In this document: positions 10,281 to 21,112 of the stretch, in pieces | Position numbering within the stretch: the first letter of the stretch is position 1 | Layout of the letters: every line of letters starts with the position of its first letter | Origin: Rhexocercosporidium sp. MPI-PUGE-AT-0058 | Lineage: Eukaryota; Ascomycota; Leotiomycetes; Helotiales | DNA: 64,000 nt | Assembly: GCA_020746875.1 (NCBI GenBank) | Contig: JAGTJL010000040.1 | Span: 1 to 64,000 of the forward strand | Direction: 5' to 3' | Program-made: the position numbers and the translations under genes | The notes under the pieces: model-generated | What the model was told of the DNA's origin: nothing | Seen by the model: the letters and a program-made list of their open reading frames with translations, nothing else | Database searches by the model: none

Positions 10281-13035
10281 CAGTGTGGGGGATAATAAAT
10301 ACCAATATATATTGACCTAATATGGCCCCCCTCGATATTATCGCAATATGAGACCTCTTATATCGTATCGGCCGCGATATGGAGCTTTTATATTATATTG
10401 TTGACTTAATATATTGCGATATAACGATATATATACATAAAATCGAGGTTTCTCCCTTTATAATGCTGCCGCCGGCTCTGCTACTATATTATTGTTTTCC
10501 ATAGAGTCCTTTACTATAACCTCAATCTTTAACTATGACTTTAAACACTTAATTGCCTGTAGTGTCTCTACTATAAGTCGCCCTCTACAATTATTAACCG
10601 TAATCTTGGCACTAGACCAAAGGCGCTCAGGGTCTACAGACATAGCGGGGATCGAGAGTAAATCTACGGCCATTTTCGAGAGGTAGGGAAAGCGCTTTTG
10701 TTGAATCTCCTCTAGCCACCATCTGTAGGCGTGTTTAACGCCGGAAAGAATTGGTAAGGCACAGTATCGAATATATTCGTCGTTAAACTCTTCTAAATCT
10801 TCGTCTAACCAAGAAAAGAACTCATTTATAAGCTGTTAATTTATAAAAGTTGTTACTAAAGCTAAAGATGTTAACGCCGGCTTATATTTCTTTTCCTAAA
10901 GGTCTTTGACAGCGGTTTTTGTAGGAGTAACCCAAGCCTTTTTCTAATGTTTCTCGATATGCCTCTACTTGCGCGAAGGGTGTAAAACCAAGGATGCCGC
11001 ATATATAAGTGTCTTGTCGAAGAGGTTGTAGTATTTGTTTATTTTTTTCTATTTAGATTTAAACATTGGCCTAAATATAGTGTTATCTTTATATTGAGAC
11101 TGGCCCATCTCGAACTGCGCAAGTATATAATCAGTACAGGGAAGAGTGAGGTCAAGAGTCGAGTTTCTTAATTCACAGGCTTTCGTTGACATTAATAGCT
11201 TCTCGAGAAACTCCTTGATCACGCGTATTGTGGCCCATTCGTCATCGCTGAGTCGATCGTTGGCAACTTCTGCGTCTTCATATAGGTTAAAAAACTCCTC
11301 AATTAGGTCTCGTAGATTCTATGCAACTTAAAGCATTAAAAACCAAGAATTCCAGCGTGTTGTGTTGTCTCGAGGTATGCGTTGATTCGTCAATTCGAGG
11401 AAATAGTGAAGTCGTTGAGTACTACGAGTTAGCCAGACCTAGATAAAATTCAGCATTTTACCGTAGGAAATTTATTAATTGTAAGTATATATATACCACG
11501 AAGTTGTGTAATTTCCCTAATGGCCCCTTCTTACGTCACTACTTAATCTTGTCTAAAGTAACTGTGTAAATACTTGTTTTTGTGTCTTTAAGAAGAGTTT
11601 TTTAGTCGGTAATAAATAAGAACGATTTGACGGCGAGGTTAATAATATGACCTTAACAGCGAATTCAATGGTGGAACGCGTCGTATATGATTTTTAGCTC
11701 TCGCCGGAGTGTCGTAGATAGTGCTGTCATTATGGTGTCGTTGTTAAGAGCATTATTTATTACAAAATAGCCTAGAATCTTCTTAATCTTGTACTCTAGA
11801 ATGACGGAATATACCACTTCAGTAAGGTTTATATTAGTATGTTCTTCTATCTTTCGTAAGGCCAAAACCAGACTTCGCAGCTCACTATATTCGTCGACGA
11901 ATTGTGTTGTTATTCCGAGTATATAAAAGCTATTAGGAGAGGTCTAGAGGTCGCAGGAGAGGTATATCTTCGAGAGAGCCTTCTGAAGTATCGGAATAAT
12001 TGTGTTAGTTTTTAATCCTTAGTACTGGCGTGTTACCTAAAGCCGAATTGTCGAGTGATCTTTGGCTAGCAACTCTTCGGCGTCTTCGTTGAGGTATTTA
12101 ATTAAGGCACGGAATTCAGTATTCTTTACTATGCGAAAAAAAAGGTTGTAAAAGATTAAACACCTCGTCCACAAAACCTCCAACTTATCTTGCTCGACAG
12201 TTGTCGTGTTATATTATCGTCGCTTTTAAGGGTTAGCAGCGGCCTATGCGAATACTGTTTCTAGAGAGTTCTTGATATTTTAAGCACTTGCCGTACGAGG
12301 AGAATCGCGTGGGAGCTTGTGTATAGCTTTAAGGTGTGCTTTAGGACCGCTGGTGCTTCTTGACAGAGCGTAGGTCTTGTCGCAGTATCGACAGCGCTAT
12401 TTTGTTTTCCTGGAGTATTAATTAAAGTACATAGTCTACGCGTCTTCATTTAATATATGCCGATATACCCACGATAATCTAGCTATTGGTTTGGCGCGAG
12501 GGAGAGCCTCTAGTTGCGGTGTACCTTACGATAATAGAGTAGGAGAGGGAGAAGGATTTGACTCGGAAAGGCCGGCTAAGGGCTCTATAGATGTATTTTA
12601 ATTATTTAAAACAATAGTCTCGTTAATAGAACTTATGATAACAGTTCGTGTAAAAGGAAGAACCTTTTGGCGCTTGTTATTAGGAGGCATAATTAAGTGT
12701 TTAATTAAATAAATAAGAATAGCTTTAGAATTGACAAGTAGTTAGGGGCGTGCGGCTCTAAGACTTTACATTACTCATAAATCAATTAAAGCGCTAGATT
12801 TGCTAAGCGAGCCAATTAAAAGCCTTTATTCTCGCTAGAAGTGCAGTAAACCTCAGATCTAGCACTCTTAAGACCACCTCTTAAAATACCACTAATATAT
12901 TATTATATTATAATATATTGCCTTATTAATGCGATATAAGATCTCTTATATTGTATCGGCCTCGATATGGCTTCTACTATATTGTATCAATATATCAAGA
13001 TTTATCGATATATCGTCATATTATCCCCCACACTG
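10281..13035 (-). mobile_element. hAT-superfamily DNA transposon
   Basis: 2755 bp with 17-bp perfect terminal inverted repeats CAGTGTGGGGGATAATA, bounded by an 8-bp TSD TAACGAGA (10273-10280 and 13036-13043), the hAT signature. The transposase is on the minus strand. Subterminal regions carry a 58-bp imperfect direct repeat (10343-10400 and 12931-12988, containing TATCGGCC(G/T)CGATATGG). It is moderately RIP-mutated while the flanking host exons are intact, as expected if RIP acts only on the repeated element. Confidence 0.92.
10458..12690 (-). pseudogene. hAT transposase, degraded
   Basis: Starts at ATG 12690 (MPPNNKRQK). A BED-type zinc finger at about 12396-12319 is almost intact: CRYCDKTY followed by HLKAIH (C-x2-C ... 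H-x4-H). Further on come a 'VINNALNNDTIMTALS' block (hAT NNASNND-like) and 'RIRCQGHIINLAVKSFLF'. The C-terminal hAT dimerisation domain (about 10690-10470) reads 'LLSIPAMSVDPERLWSSAK', close to the family consensus. Several stops (CAA to TAA, TGG to TAG) and frameshifts interrupt it, and the span is not a multiple of three, so it is inactive. Normally the enzyme binds the element ends and moves it by cut and paste. Confidence 0.85.
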
Positions 13036-13043
13036 TAACGAGA
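13036..13043. repeat. hAT target-site duplication, right copy
   Basis: TAACGAGA, matching the left copy at 10273-10280. On the minus strand it lies within the codons for Pro-Leu-Val-Thr of the ankyrin region. Confidence 0.92.
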
Positions 13044-13923
13044 GGTGCTTCTGCGAGGCAGTGAAGGCCATTCCTTCCTTTGGAATCCTCGAACCAAGGT
13101 GAATCCTTGGCGGTAAGGATAGTTCTCCAGTAATCAACATGCTGCTCGTACAGGTAGAGGTCACTGATCGTCTCAAGGTGTGGGTGGTTCTCGTAGTTAC
13201 GAGAAGCCTGTTCGTCAGGGCTAGTTTGCACGTCGCTGCTGCTGGGTGCAGCCTGAGTTCGAAGACCCGTTGAGGCAGATATAGAAGTTTCGGTCTCACA
13301 GGAGAGAGACAGGATTGCGCGGTCGAGGTTCGTTCCAAAGTCGGTTTCTTGAAGGTTCAAATGTCCTACAACCGTATACCCAAAGCAATCCCGGGAGGCC
13401 GAGATGTGTCTGTGTATTGGGAGATCATCCATCTGGGTGATAATTTTGCGAAGCGTATCGTGACCGATCCAAGGTCGCATCAGTAGATGGAAAGGGCTTT
13501 GGCCAAGATGATCATGTTGGCTAAAATTGAATCCTTGAACCCTCAGAAGCTCAAGCAAATAGCAGAAGTCGTCACAATATTTAAGAACCTCTGGTTTGAC
13601 CAGATGCAGGAAAGTTTGCCCAGCATTGTTGAGGCGATTTATGTTTGCTCCCAATTTGACCAGGGAAATCAAGTATTTTGGCGGTGCAGACATGGCTGCG
13701 GAAATGTGCATAGTGGAATTCCCGAATGCATCCATTTCGTGCAAGTCTTCTTTTCGGACCGTGCGCTGAGCAATTCTTGAAAGTATATCCGTATCAAGAG
13801 TTCGACTGGTCGGAGTGCTACTCACATAGCACTGTGTGCTATAATTTTGGGGCTTATTCCATTGATTACAGCGGCGCAGTTGGTTCTGGTTGATATGCTG
13901 CCAGCAGTACTCAGGCAATACGC

Positions 13924-13995
13924 CTGGCAGTATTATCGGAGGCGTAGCATTAAACGATTCCAACCCAGCAACGCCGTCAGACGTTCAAGAATTAC
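13924..13995 (-). other. probable intron 2 of the Clr5-ankyrin gene
   Basis: 72 bp, GTAATT at 13995 to CCAG at 13924, with CTGAC inside. It removes an in-frame TGA at 13987-13985 and keeps the frame. Because 72 is divisible by 3, the alternative is that no intron exists and TGA is a nonsense mutation (for example CGA to TGA). The size match with intron 1 favours an intron. Confidence 0.6.
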
Positions 13996-14738
13996 GCGCA
14001 TCGTGCAAAGTTGACGCTTGGCTAAGCGACATCTTGCTGAATATACTGCTGATGACGGAGCTTGAGGCTGAATGTTTGGATTTTCCTACATCCTCCGTGA
14101 CTGACATGCAATCCTGATTCGAGAGCGAGTGCTGAAAAGTAGAGCATGCGACTTGGCTGGAAGGGTAGAGAGTATCAATGTGGGGTGGCGTCACTTCAAA
14201 CTCTTTGAGATTCGGTGCATCAAAGTCTGCCCACAGGTGTGTGCCGGCATTGTCTTGCACATATGTAGGATTGACCTTGGGATATTTCTTTGCAACTAAT
14301 GGGTGGCAGACGGATAGGGCGATCGGTTCGTTCGATTCAGGCAAATTGTCACCTTGGATGTTCTCACCTGCAGCAGACCAACAGACAGCTGAGCCAGTTG
14401 TTGATGGGACAAACCCGAACTCTGGGAACGGAAGATCACTTCCTGGTCCAAAATCCGAATCAAACCCCAAGGAGGGAAGGGCGCTGCCGAAGTCATTAAA
14501 GTCAAGGTCAGGATTGATATCCGTTGATTCCCGCCAATCGAATGTCGAATGTGATGCAGGATCTTGAAAGACCCACTCGGGAAGTGACCTATGCTTTTGT
14601 TTTGCCAGATACCGAGTCTTCTGAAGAGTCCTGCATTCTCGAAGCAACCGTCGCAGTATCTCGGTGTCTCCTTTTGGTCTGATTTTGTTTGGGTTTGGTT
14701 GTAAAAGCAGAGTGAGTTTCTCCTGCACGTTACGCTTG

Positions 14739-14809
14739 CTGCAGGGCTGTTAGCTACGGCTCCATTAACTTCGTAACCAGTGGAGACCAGTGGGGAGTGT
14801 TAGGCCTAC
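14739..14809 (-). other. intron 1 of the Clr5-ankyrin gene
   Basis: 71 bp. The 5' site is GTAGGC at 14809, there is a branch-like GCTAAC, and the 3' site is CTGCAG ending at 14739. Splicing joins TC|C as a Ser codon and restores the Clr5 sequence (FQPS-KRNVQEKL), which strongly supports these borders. Confidence 0.8.
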
Positions 14810-15096
14810 GATGGCTGAAAGTCTTTTGCGTGGAGACGGTCTCGTATGCTGTCCAGATCCAAGTCCGTCAACAGGTACAATCTAATCAGCTTTCGCAGGC
14901 TTCTAGAGGTCCATCCGTTTTGGGGCCGGCCTCTCTGCCTGATGAGTTTCTCTTGGCCATGCCTTCTGGATTCATCGCTGCCTTCCTTGAGGGGAATTGG
15001 TTCGAAAGTCCACTCAGTGCTCGATGTTAAGCATGACTCCTTCCGACTGAAGGTTGAATGATAGTCGATTGATCGCGTCCCAGTCGTGGAGGTCAT

Positions 15097-15455
15097 TGTT
15101 GTTGCTGGTTCGGCCAGGCGCTCTTCCTGTATTCGCGATAACTCGTATCGGCTCTGAGGTAGAACGGAATCTCATGCGCTGTTGTTTGCCAGCCTCGCCT
15201 CATGGGCAGTGCAATTTTGATGTTGAGATTGTGAGACGGATGTCAACTCCCCTGGAAGTGCAGAAATTCAGGGGTGTTACTGCCGCAGCGCCGAGACACA
15301 GCCTTGGTGGCTTGCGTTTGCCTGATAATTTCGGCGGCTACTGAAGCGATGCCTTTCACCCAACCCTCCTTTCTTTCCAACACTCTTGGAGATTCTAAGT
15401 CGAGATAGGCGAGGGATGTTGTCTGCTTCAAAGTATCTTAAGATTAAAAGATGTA
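15097..15455 (-). promoter_or_regulatory. upstream region of the Clr5-ankyrin gene
   Basis: About 360 bp of unmutated DNA between the start codon and the pogo-like element P3. It must hold the promoter and 5' leader unless P3 cut them off. I see no convincing TATA or CCAAT box, and short open frames here do not look coding. Confidence 0.35.
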
Positions 15456-15545
15456 ATCGTCAGTGCGCTGCCTGTAATTCTGCGTGCTCTCGCTTACAGT
15501 CAGGGAAAGCGAGTGTCACAGGAAAGCAAGTGTCACAGCTCAGAT
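15456..15545 (+). repeat. left TIR of P3
   Basis: 90 bp, inverted copy at 17815-17904. Contains two tandem units GGAAAGC(G/A)AGTGTCACA, likely transposase-binding repeats; P2 TIRs contain the same paired arrangement. Confidence 0.85.
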
Positions 15546-15600
15546 TCCCCCGCACCACCTAATTTATATAGTAATTAGGAATCTACACCGTTAATTATTA

Positions 15601-17708
15601 TTAAAATTATATAAAATTAACATTACGAGTTATAGAGTTAATTAAGCCTACATTAGACTTAATATTAAAGCTGTCTAATGCCTCAGGTATATCTTCGAGC
15701 TCTGCGTCCGGCGTAAGGGAAGACTTTATTAAATTCTTATAATTAATAGCCTCTCCTACTATAAGCTCTATAAAGAATACAATCTCGTCGCCCTCAACTC
15801 CATCGACAGCTAATTAAGCCTGAATTACGGCGTAATAGAATTCGAGATGGCCTTAAGGCGTGAGAGAAAGAGCCTCTATAACGTTCGGAGCTTTATCAGG
15901 CTCTCTCGCAGGAATTAAGATATTAGCCGGAGCGAATTCTCCACGCGCTTTATAGCCCTTTAATAACTCCTTATTTATTCGGTTGCTCTTCCTGGCTGCG
16001 ACTCCTATAACTCGGAGGCTTTCTTTTGACTTATTGATTACTTGAGTAAAGTTGCGTTAAGCTTTACGTAAAGCCTCCGTCTTTTCAGTCTCTTCTCGAA
16101 TGCGAATTCTTTTTCGTAAGTCGTCGACGTTACCTGCGCCTCTACCTTTATATATACTCCGACGAGAAGTCTTCTTGCGCTTACTGTCTTCCTTAATCTT
16201 CTGCTATAAAGCCGTATACTCGACCGTAATTAAGTGAGCCTTTTGCAACTCAACCGTAATATTCTATATCGTTCGAGAGAAGATATTACGAGAATTATTT
16301 AAAAACTATATAAGGTCTTTGTTAATAAACGAGTTAATAATAAATGTCGTATTCTATAATTTATAAGGCCTTAACAGAAGTAATAGAAGTAAGTCTAACT
16401 CGTCCTTAATAACTTTTATATTTATAATATTACGCTTCTTTTTGTCGTAAGACCGTATCTTCTTTAAGCCGGCTTAAATATTAAAAGGCTATATTCTTAA
16501 CGTAATAAAAGCGTTGATAATTATATATTATTATATAGCTTTTTAACGAATTCCTGTAAGATCACGGAAAAAGGAAGTAATAATATACTCGAAATCGAGA
16601 GATCTCAAGGCAGCGGCAATAGCTATTAAGTAGTAATGCTTTTATAGCTAATAAATGCCGATATTAAGAGGTTATAGAATATGCGTAAAATAACTAAGGA
16701 AATAAAATAAGAAGATATGGTTCTCTATATACTTAAGTTAAAACGGAAGCTAATAGTAAAACTCATAATTATTTAAGAGTAGCATTTTCTATAATTTAAA
16801 TAGTCCGGTATAAAAATACTTAATTAAATGGTCGGCATATCTTATGATTATATCGTTATTAATGTATCCGAATAGTAATATATTTAATATCTCGTTTCCC
16901 ATAAGATTTAAAGATATTTAATTCTTTATTATCTTCTCTCTTAAAGTGATAATAAATAAAAGAAGAGTATTCTTTTTATCTCCCCGAATTGTCTCGATTA
17001 TAATAAGAGATTTGCGATTCTTTAATAAGGCCGTATAAAGCTCCTTAACAGCTATCGGAACGATAACTAACTCTTTAGTAAGGCAGCCAACTCGCACTTC
17101 AAATTCGTTTATATTTAATAATTTCTTGCCTTTATCGATCTTATATTTCTTCATTACCTCGCCCAACTCAGTAAACCACTTCTTGACGTCTTCTTCCGTA
17201 TGAGATTCGAGTCTGGCATATTTAATTAGCTTAGTTTTAATTATGTAGAGGTTTAAATTATTTTTTAGCTAATTAGTAAACTAGCGTTTAAATAAAAGAG
17301 CGAAAGAAGGAGATACAGTCTATAAACGTTAATAGCTAATTTAATACAAATTATATATGAAACTACCTTTCGTAAATACTTAATAGCTGCTCTAACCATC
17401 TCATGAATTATACCTAAGCCAGCTTCCCATTACTCGTAATAGTACTATCGAATGGCCTCATTTTGCGCCGCTGTCAAGATAATATTATTGCCGCTATAGC
17501 GACAAAAGCCTCTAAAGGTATTCCGAGTCTTGTGCTTCAACTTATGTATCGATTAGCGTAATATATCTTCCTTTACATAGAAAATGCGTGCTGCGTTCTT
17601 TGGTAGCTCTTTAGGGTTATCTAAAGCCCAATCTCTTGCCTCCTGAAAGGCTCGATCATATGCGGACTTCGTAGTATGAATAGAATAGAAGTTACTCAAT
17701 GGCTCCAT
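15601..17708 (-). pseudogene. pogo/Fot1-like transposase of P3, degraded
   Basis: The frame begins at ATG 17708 (MEPLSNFYS). The N-terminal part reads like the paired HTH region of fungal pogo-type transposases: 'AYDRAFQEARDWALDNP', then 'ARIFYVKEDILRQSIHKLK', then 'NEAIRQYYYE' with 'AGLGIIHEMVRAAI'. The stretch at 17166-16918 ('RVGCLTKELVIVP ... KNRKSLIIIETIRGDKK') fits the first part of the DDE core (G(V/C)-x-K-x-V-V-x-V, N-R-x-x-x-T-x-I-E). Stops of TAA/TAG type are frequent. The end is set at about 15601-15609, where the last readable frame closes. Confidence 0.7.
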
Positions 17709-17814
17709 AATATCCAGAAAAAATCAGTAAATAAAGTGGATATAATCGCGTTACAAAGCGTTACAGTCGCGATCAAAAGTACGCGTTTTTTAATAGAGAA
17801 TCACGATTATCGCT

Positions 17815-17904
17815 ATCTGAGCTGTGACACTTGCTTTCCTGTGACACTCGCTTTCCCTGACTGTAAGCGAGAGCACGCAGAATTACAGGCAGCGCACTAA
17901 CGAT
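17815..17904 (-). repeat. right TIR of P3
   Basis: Inverted copy of 15456-15545 with a single C/T difference near the tip. Confidence 0.85.
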
Positions 17905-17953
17905 TATGCAAGAAAGTTTCCCGAAGGCAATAAACGTCAGTAAGAAGGCTATA

Positions 17954-19348
17954 GGGGGCAAAATTAACGTTCCTTTTGAGGCACGTGCGTACCCCACCAA
18001 ATAGCTTTGTTTATATATAAACACACCTTTTCTTAATACATCTCTTGTATTTTTAATTATTCGAAATGCCTTCTATTCGGCCTTAAAAGAAGCGCAAATC
18101 TCGCGCGAGACCTTATACTCCTCCTCTTGACTTAAAATATAACGGTGAAGGCCATGTTAAGTCACCTACTCGCTCAGTTGTTATCGCTATAAAGCTCCTC
18201 GAGCAACGTATTGGTCCGATTCTATTCGAAATCAAACACGAGATTACCGGAGTTAATGCTCGTAACTCAGCTAAGATTATTAAATCTCATCAGCTTCGAA
18301 CTTGTCATAATTGAGCTGATTCTAGTCCCGATCCTCGCGGCCAAAAGAGAGCTCTTACACGAAATGATACTGCTATAATTACTGATTATCTTGACGACGA
18401 CAAAGAGCCTCTTGATAATCGAGGTGCTCTTTGGCAAGATGTCGCCGAAGCAGCAGGAGTAATTCTACTTAAGACTACACATTTTAAGCTTGCTCGAAAG
18501 CAAACAGTTGATGCGAGGACTATTCGACGAGCTTGTGAAGCGAATGAAGATCTCGGGAACTTTGTATACGAGGAGGAGAAAGAATTAAATAAAAATTAAG
18601 AAACTACTCGTCGAGAGCACGCCGATAAGATGCTCTCGAAACGACTATATCCGGAAGACTAGAAAGATATGGCTTTTTGCAATGAGTTTCACTTAAGTAT
18701 TAGTCCTTAAGTTACGAAGAGAGTAAAGCGTCGTCGAAGGAAGGAATCTCGAGAGAAAGCATGTAACGTTCACATAAAGAAAGTCACTTCGAAAGACACA
18801 AAAGCGAAAGCTCGAGAAGAAGAACACTTGTCACTTATTAACGTCTTTGTGATTATCGGGTACGACTAGAAGATAATGATTCCTTACGATGTTTTAAGTA
18901 ATTCAGTTGAAAAGATAACTACGAAAGTGTATATCGAGGAAATCCTTCCGAAGATTAAACAAGAGCTCATTTCGAGAGGTCTTACTCTTTGGCAAGATAA
19001 GGATTTAGCTCATGATTCGAAGACTTCGAAGAAGTGGTTTGCTAATAATAATATCCCTTATATTATTTCGCTAGGCACTTCTCCTGATTTATTAATCTTC
19101 GAGTCGTGTACAACTTCATTAAAGAAAATGTTTCATGCTCGAAGGACACAGAATAAACGAAATGCTTTAGCACGTTTTCGATGGATTTTTAAAGAGCATT
19201 TTAAGTAAGAATCGGTTTATAATATGTACAATAGATATATAAAGAGGTTATGGGACTGTAAACGTCGTGGAGGGCAGATGACTAAATATTAAGATTTTTT
19301 TTTGGTATTGTATGCACGTGCCTCAAAAGGAACGTTAATTTTGCCCCC
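17954..19348 (+). mobile_element. Tc1/mariner-type transposon
   Basis: 1395 bp, TA on both sides (17952-17953, 19349-19350). Perfect TIRs of about 35 bp start GGGGGCAAAATTAACGTTCC and continue to GGCACGTGC on both ends. A single transposase gene fills the element. Confidence 0.92.
18066..19292 (+). pseudogene. Tc1/mariner DD34E transposase inactivated only by nonsense codons
   Basis: One unbroken frame of 409 codons runs from ATG 18066 to TAA 19290-19292, with seven internal stops and no frameshift. The stops fit RIP of CAA, CGA or TGG codons. The N-terminal half carries a HTH-like segment ('PTRSVVIAIKLLEQRIGP'). The DDE_3 core is clear: 'KKVTSKDTKAKAREE', then 'TLWQDKDLAHDSKTSKKW', then 'TSPDLLIFE', with 34 residues between the second Asp (WQD) and the Glu, giving DD34E. 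The longest stop-free part is 18876-19205. The C-terminus reads 'LWDCKRRGGQMTKY'. If the stops were not there, the enzyme would insert at TA. The copy is clearly dead. Confidence 0.88.
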
Positions 19349-19353
19349 TACAG

Positions 19354-19563
19354 GAAGGGTTCACCCCCAACCGCCCACGCCAGCCCCACCAAAATTTTCT
19401 CGATTTTTCAAAGTCCTCAGAAAATTCTAAAAACTTCCCAGATTATAGATATTACTCTAAATATGGTTAATATCTTATATTTTCTTCGAAGTTATGGCGT
19501 TAAGGTCTTCAAATTTTAAGATGAGTGGTTGGGGGGTGTGGGCGATTAGGGGGTGAACCCTTC
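19354..19563. mobile_element. small MITE-like element with imperfect TIRs
   Basis: About 210 bp. The left end GAAGGGTTCACCCCCAACCG and the right end, inverted, GAAGGGTTCACCCCCTAATCG pair over about 26 bp. The right side is followed by TA, while the left side is preceded by ACAG next to the Tc1 element, so the TSD is not clean. There is no coding capacity. Confidence 0.65.
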
Positions 19564-20740
19564 TATCTCAATTGGATTATTTTCTGCACTACATGGGCAT
19601 AGAACCAACTTGAAAGTTCGGTGCGAAAAAGTACGAGTCTTCCTACTTTAAAATATAAGAGCTCACTGAAGCCGCAGAATACTCTCTCCTTTGCAACCAA
19701 ATGTATTGTTTTTGCTTCATTGGTCGACTCCAAATTGATCCATTCAACTCTTCTCTAGCCATATCTTCCTTGAGCTGGACGGAATACAGAACATTTTCTT
19801 AAGGTCTCGAGCTCAACTCCTCCAAGCCAGATTTCTTCAGGTCTCGGTCGGTGAGTTACTAATCTTGTTCAATACCCATCCACGCTCTATTCATTATCAC
19901 TTCTTGACATAAACAGGAGAAGATGAAAAAAGATACCGACACACAAATGCCTGAGCTATCAGAGAATGAGTAATCATCGCTAGAATTGGTAACGATACCT
20001 GCGCTGATAAAACGTTGCTTTGCAGGAATTGTTCAAGCTCTCGCACTCTTACTACAGAGAATCGATCCGAAATTCCTCCTGGACCAACCAACCTCCAAAA
20101 TTACCTTCAGCGCGACGAACGGAGTGAGAAGCTAGTCATTGGAATGGAGACACAGTATCGGAGAAACTCCGTGACTCTAGGTCTCCAAAGCTGGGAGGAT
20201 TCTTGGCAAGAGCTGGGTAGTACGGATGTAACAACTGTGAAGAGCGAAAAGAACTAAATAATATTTGCGCACAAGTCATGTAAAGTGGAGAGGTCACGAG
20301 TAGGAATGATTCGTTGATCAATAATCTTTTCTGGAACGAATTAAAGTTGTGAATGACTTGTGCAGTTTTTGCCAAGGAGTTTATGAAAAGGTCATAGGTG
20401 AGCTGAGGGCAGCTGGCTGCACAACTGGACTACAGAAAGATGGCAGAGACGTGGAAATCGAAGGGTTCATGTAGGCTTCTCGCACGACCCTCGCACACCT
20501 GGAATACGCTCTATGGCCCGCCGTGCCACGCCATGCTATGTCATTATCTTCCCCCCGGCAGCTATGCGGCCCCTCTCGTGCAGAGAGGTGCGCCCCAGCT
20601 ACAAGGCCCTGATCCCGTCAATCCTACGCTCTCATACCGGAATATACCCGTCCATAGCCATTACCCCCACTTCGCTATCCCCCGAAGTGGCAGTCCCGTG
20701 TTTTAGCGCCTTGGCAGGCACCCTACTAAAACAAAAGATA
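19564..20740. other. unmutated island, no firm gene
   Basis: Normal composition and presumably single-copy DNA. A fungal-type intron signature lies on the plus strand at 19851-19916 (GTGAGT ... TTGACAT ... AACAG, 66 bp), followed by a short frame ending in TAA at 19971-19973. The upstream exon frame hits TAA soon, so I cannot build a gene. A GC-rich stretch at 20460-20720 has open frames in two registers that look like chance. Confidence 0.3.
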
Positions 20741-21112
20741 TAAACAAACCTATTAATTACTATTATAACTTCACGCAAAATAAGTGTAATTATAATAAAA
20801 AACGTTCTTTTTAATTCAACCGATCCTATAACTATAAAGCTTAACTTAAATCTTATAACTAATATTAATACTAAATTTAAACTTATAAAAACACTTTCTT
20901 TTAATTATATTATTAACCTCCTTTCGTATATTAACGTCCTATCCTACCATTCCGCCCACCCTCGCTTAACTCACCGCTACTCCTACTTATTATGTTAAAT
21001 AATTAATTACTCTTTCATTTTTTAATTAATTCTTTTCAAATTTAGAACGCGTATTCTTTTTATTATAAAGCCTTAATATACCGAGTACGACGTCATATAT
21101 ACGTATATAAAG
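20741..21112. other. RIP-mutated lead-in to pogo P1
   Basis: AT-rich, probably the 5' end of P1. I could not find a TIR or TSD. Confidence 0.3.

Larger units (their letters stand above)
9632..15096 (-). pseudogene. Clr5-domain ankyrin-repeat protein gene split by a hAT transposon
   Basis: Exons on the minus strand: 15096-14810, 14738-13996, 13923-13036 and, beyond the hAT insert, 10272-9632. The start is the ATG at 15096-15094. Residues about 58-112 form a Clr5 domain, an N-terminal domain of many fungal proteins: a 'LRKLIRLYLLTDLDLDSIRD' core continuing across intron 1 as 'FQPSKRNVQEKL'. A Ser/Pro/acidic linker follows, then ankyrin units ('DAFGNSTMHISAA', 'GQTFLHLV', 'GRNGLHCLAEAP', 'GNTPLMAF', 'GETALHLAMKFGR') and a basic tail (RRRKKGSGKSSK). 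With both introns, the transposon and one TSD copy removed, the coding length is 2559 nt, or 852 residues plus stop. As it stands, translation from the 5' part runs into the hAT and stops after VWGII. A regulatory or scaffold role is only inferred from the domains. Confidence 0.85.
15456..17904 (-). mobile_element. pogo/Fot1-like transposon P3 with 90-bp TIRs
   Basis: 2449 bp, flanked by TA at 15454-15455 and 17905-17906. Terminal inverted repeats of 90 bp (15456-15545 and 17815-17904) differ at one position. The interior is strongly RIP-mutated but the TIRs keep CpA/TpG. P2 (21965-32330) has related TIRs, a related transposase and, without its insert, nearly the same length (about 2468 bp), so P2 and P3 form one family. 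Confidence 0.85.

Noticed and set aside
10492..10686. 64-residue plus-strand open frame
   Set aside because: It lies opposite the well conserved hAT C-terminal dimerisation domain.
13985..13987. In-frame TGA as a nonsense mutation of the ankyrin gene
   Set aside because: A 72-bp GT-AG intron with CTGAC removes it and keeps the frame. A mutation remains possible but is less likely.
14178..14567. 129-residue plus-strand open frame
   Set aside because: It is antisense to exon 2 of the Clr5-ankyrin gene, which has domain and splice support.
15243..15431. 62-residue minus-strand open frame upstream of the Clr5-ankyrin gene as an extra exon
   Set aside because: No splice sites joining it in frame and no recognisable domain. 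It is more likely 5' leader or promoter.
17676..17900. 74-residue plus-strand open frame
   Set aside because: It covers the transposase start and TIR of P3 on the other strand.
20440..20743. Two overlapping open frames of 76-88 residues in GC-rich DNA
   Set aside because: Open in two registers, no motif, and the composition alone explains the lack of stops.
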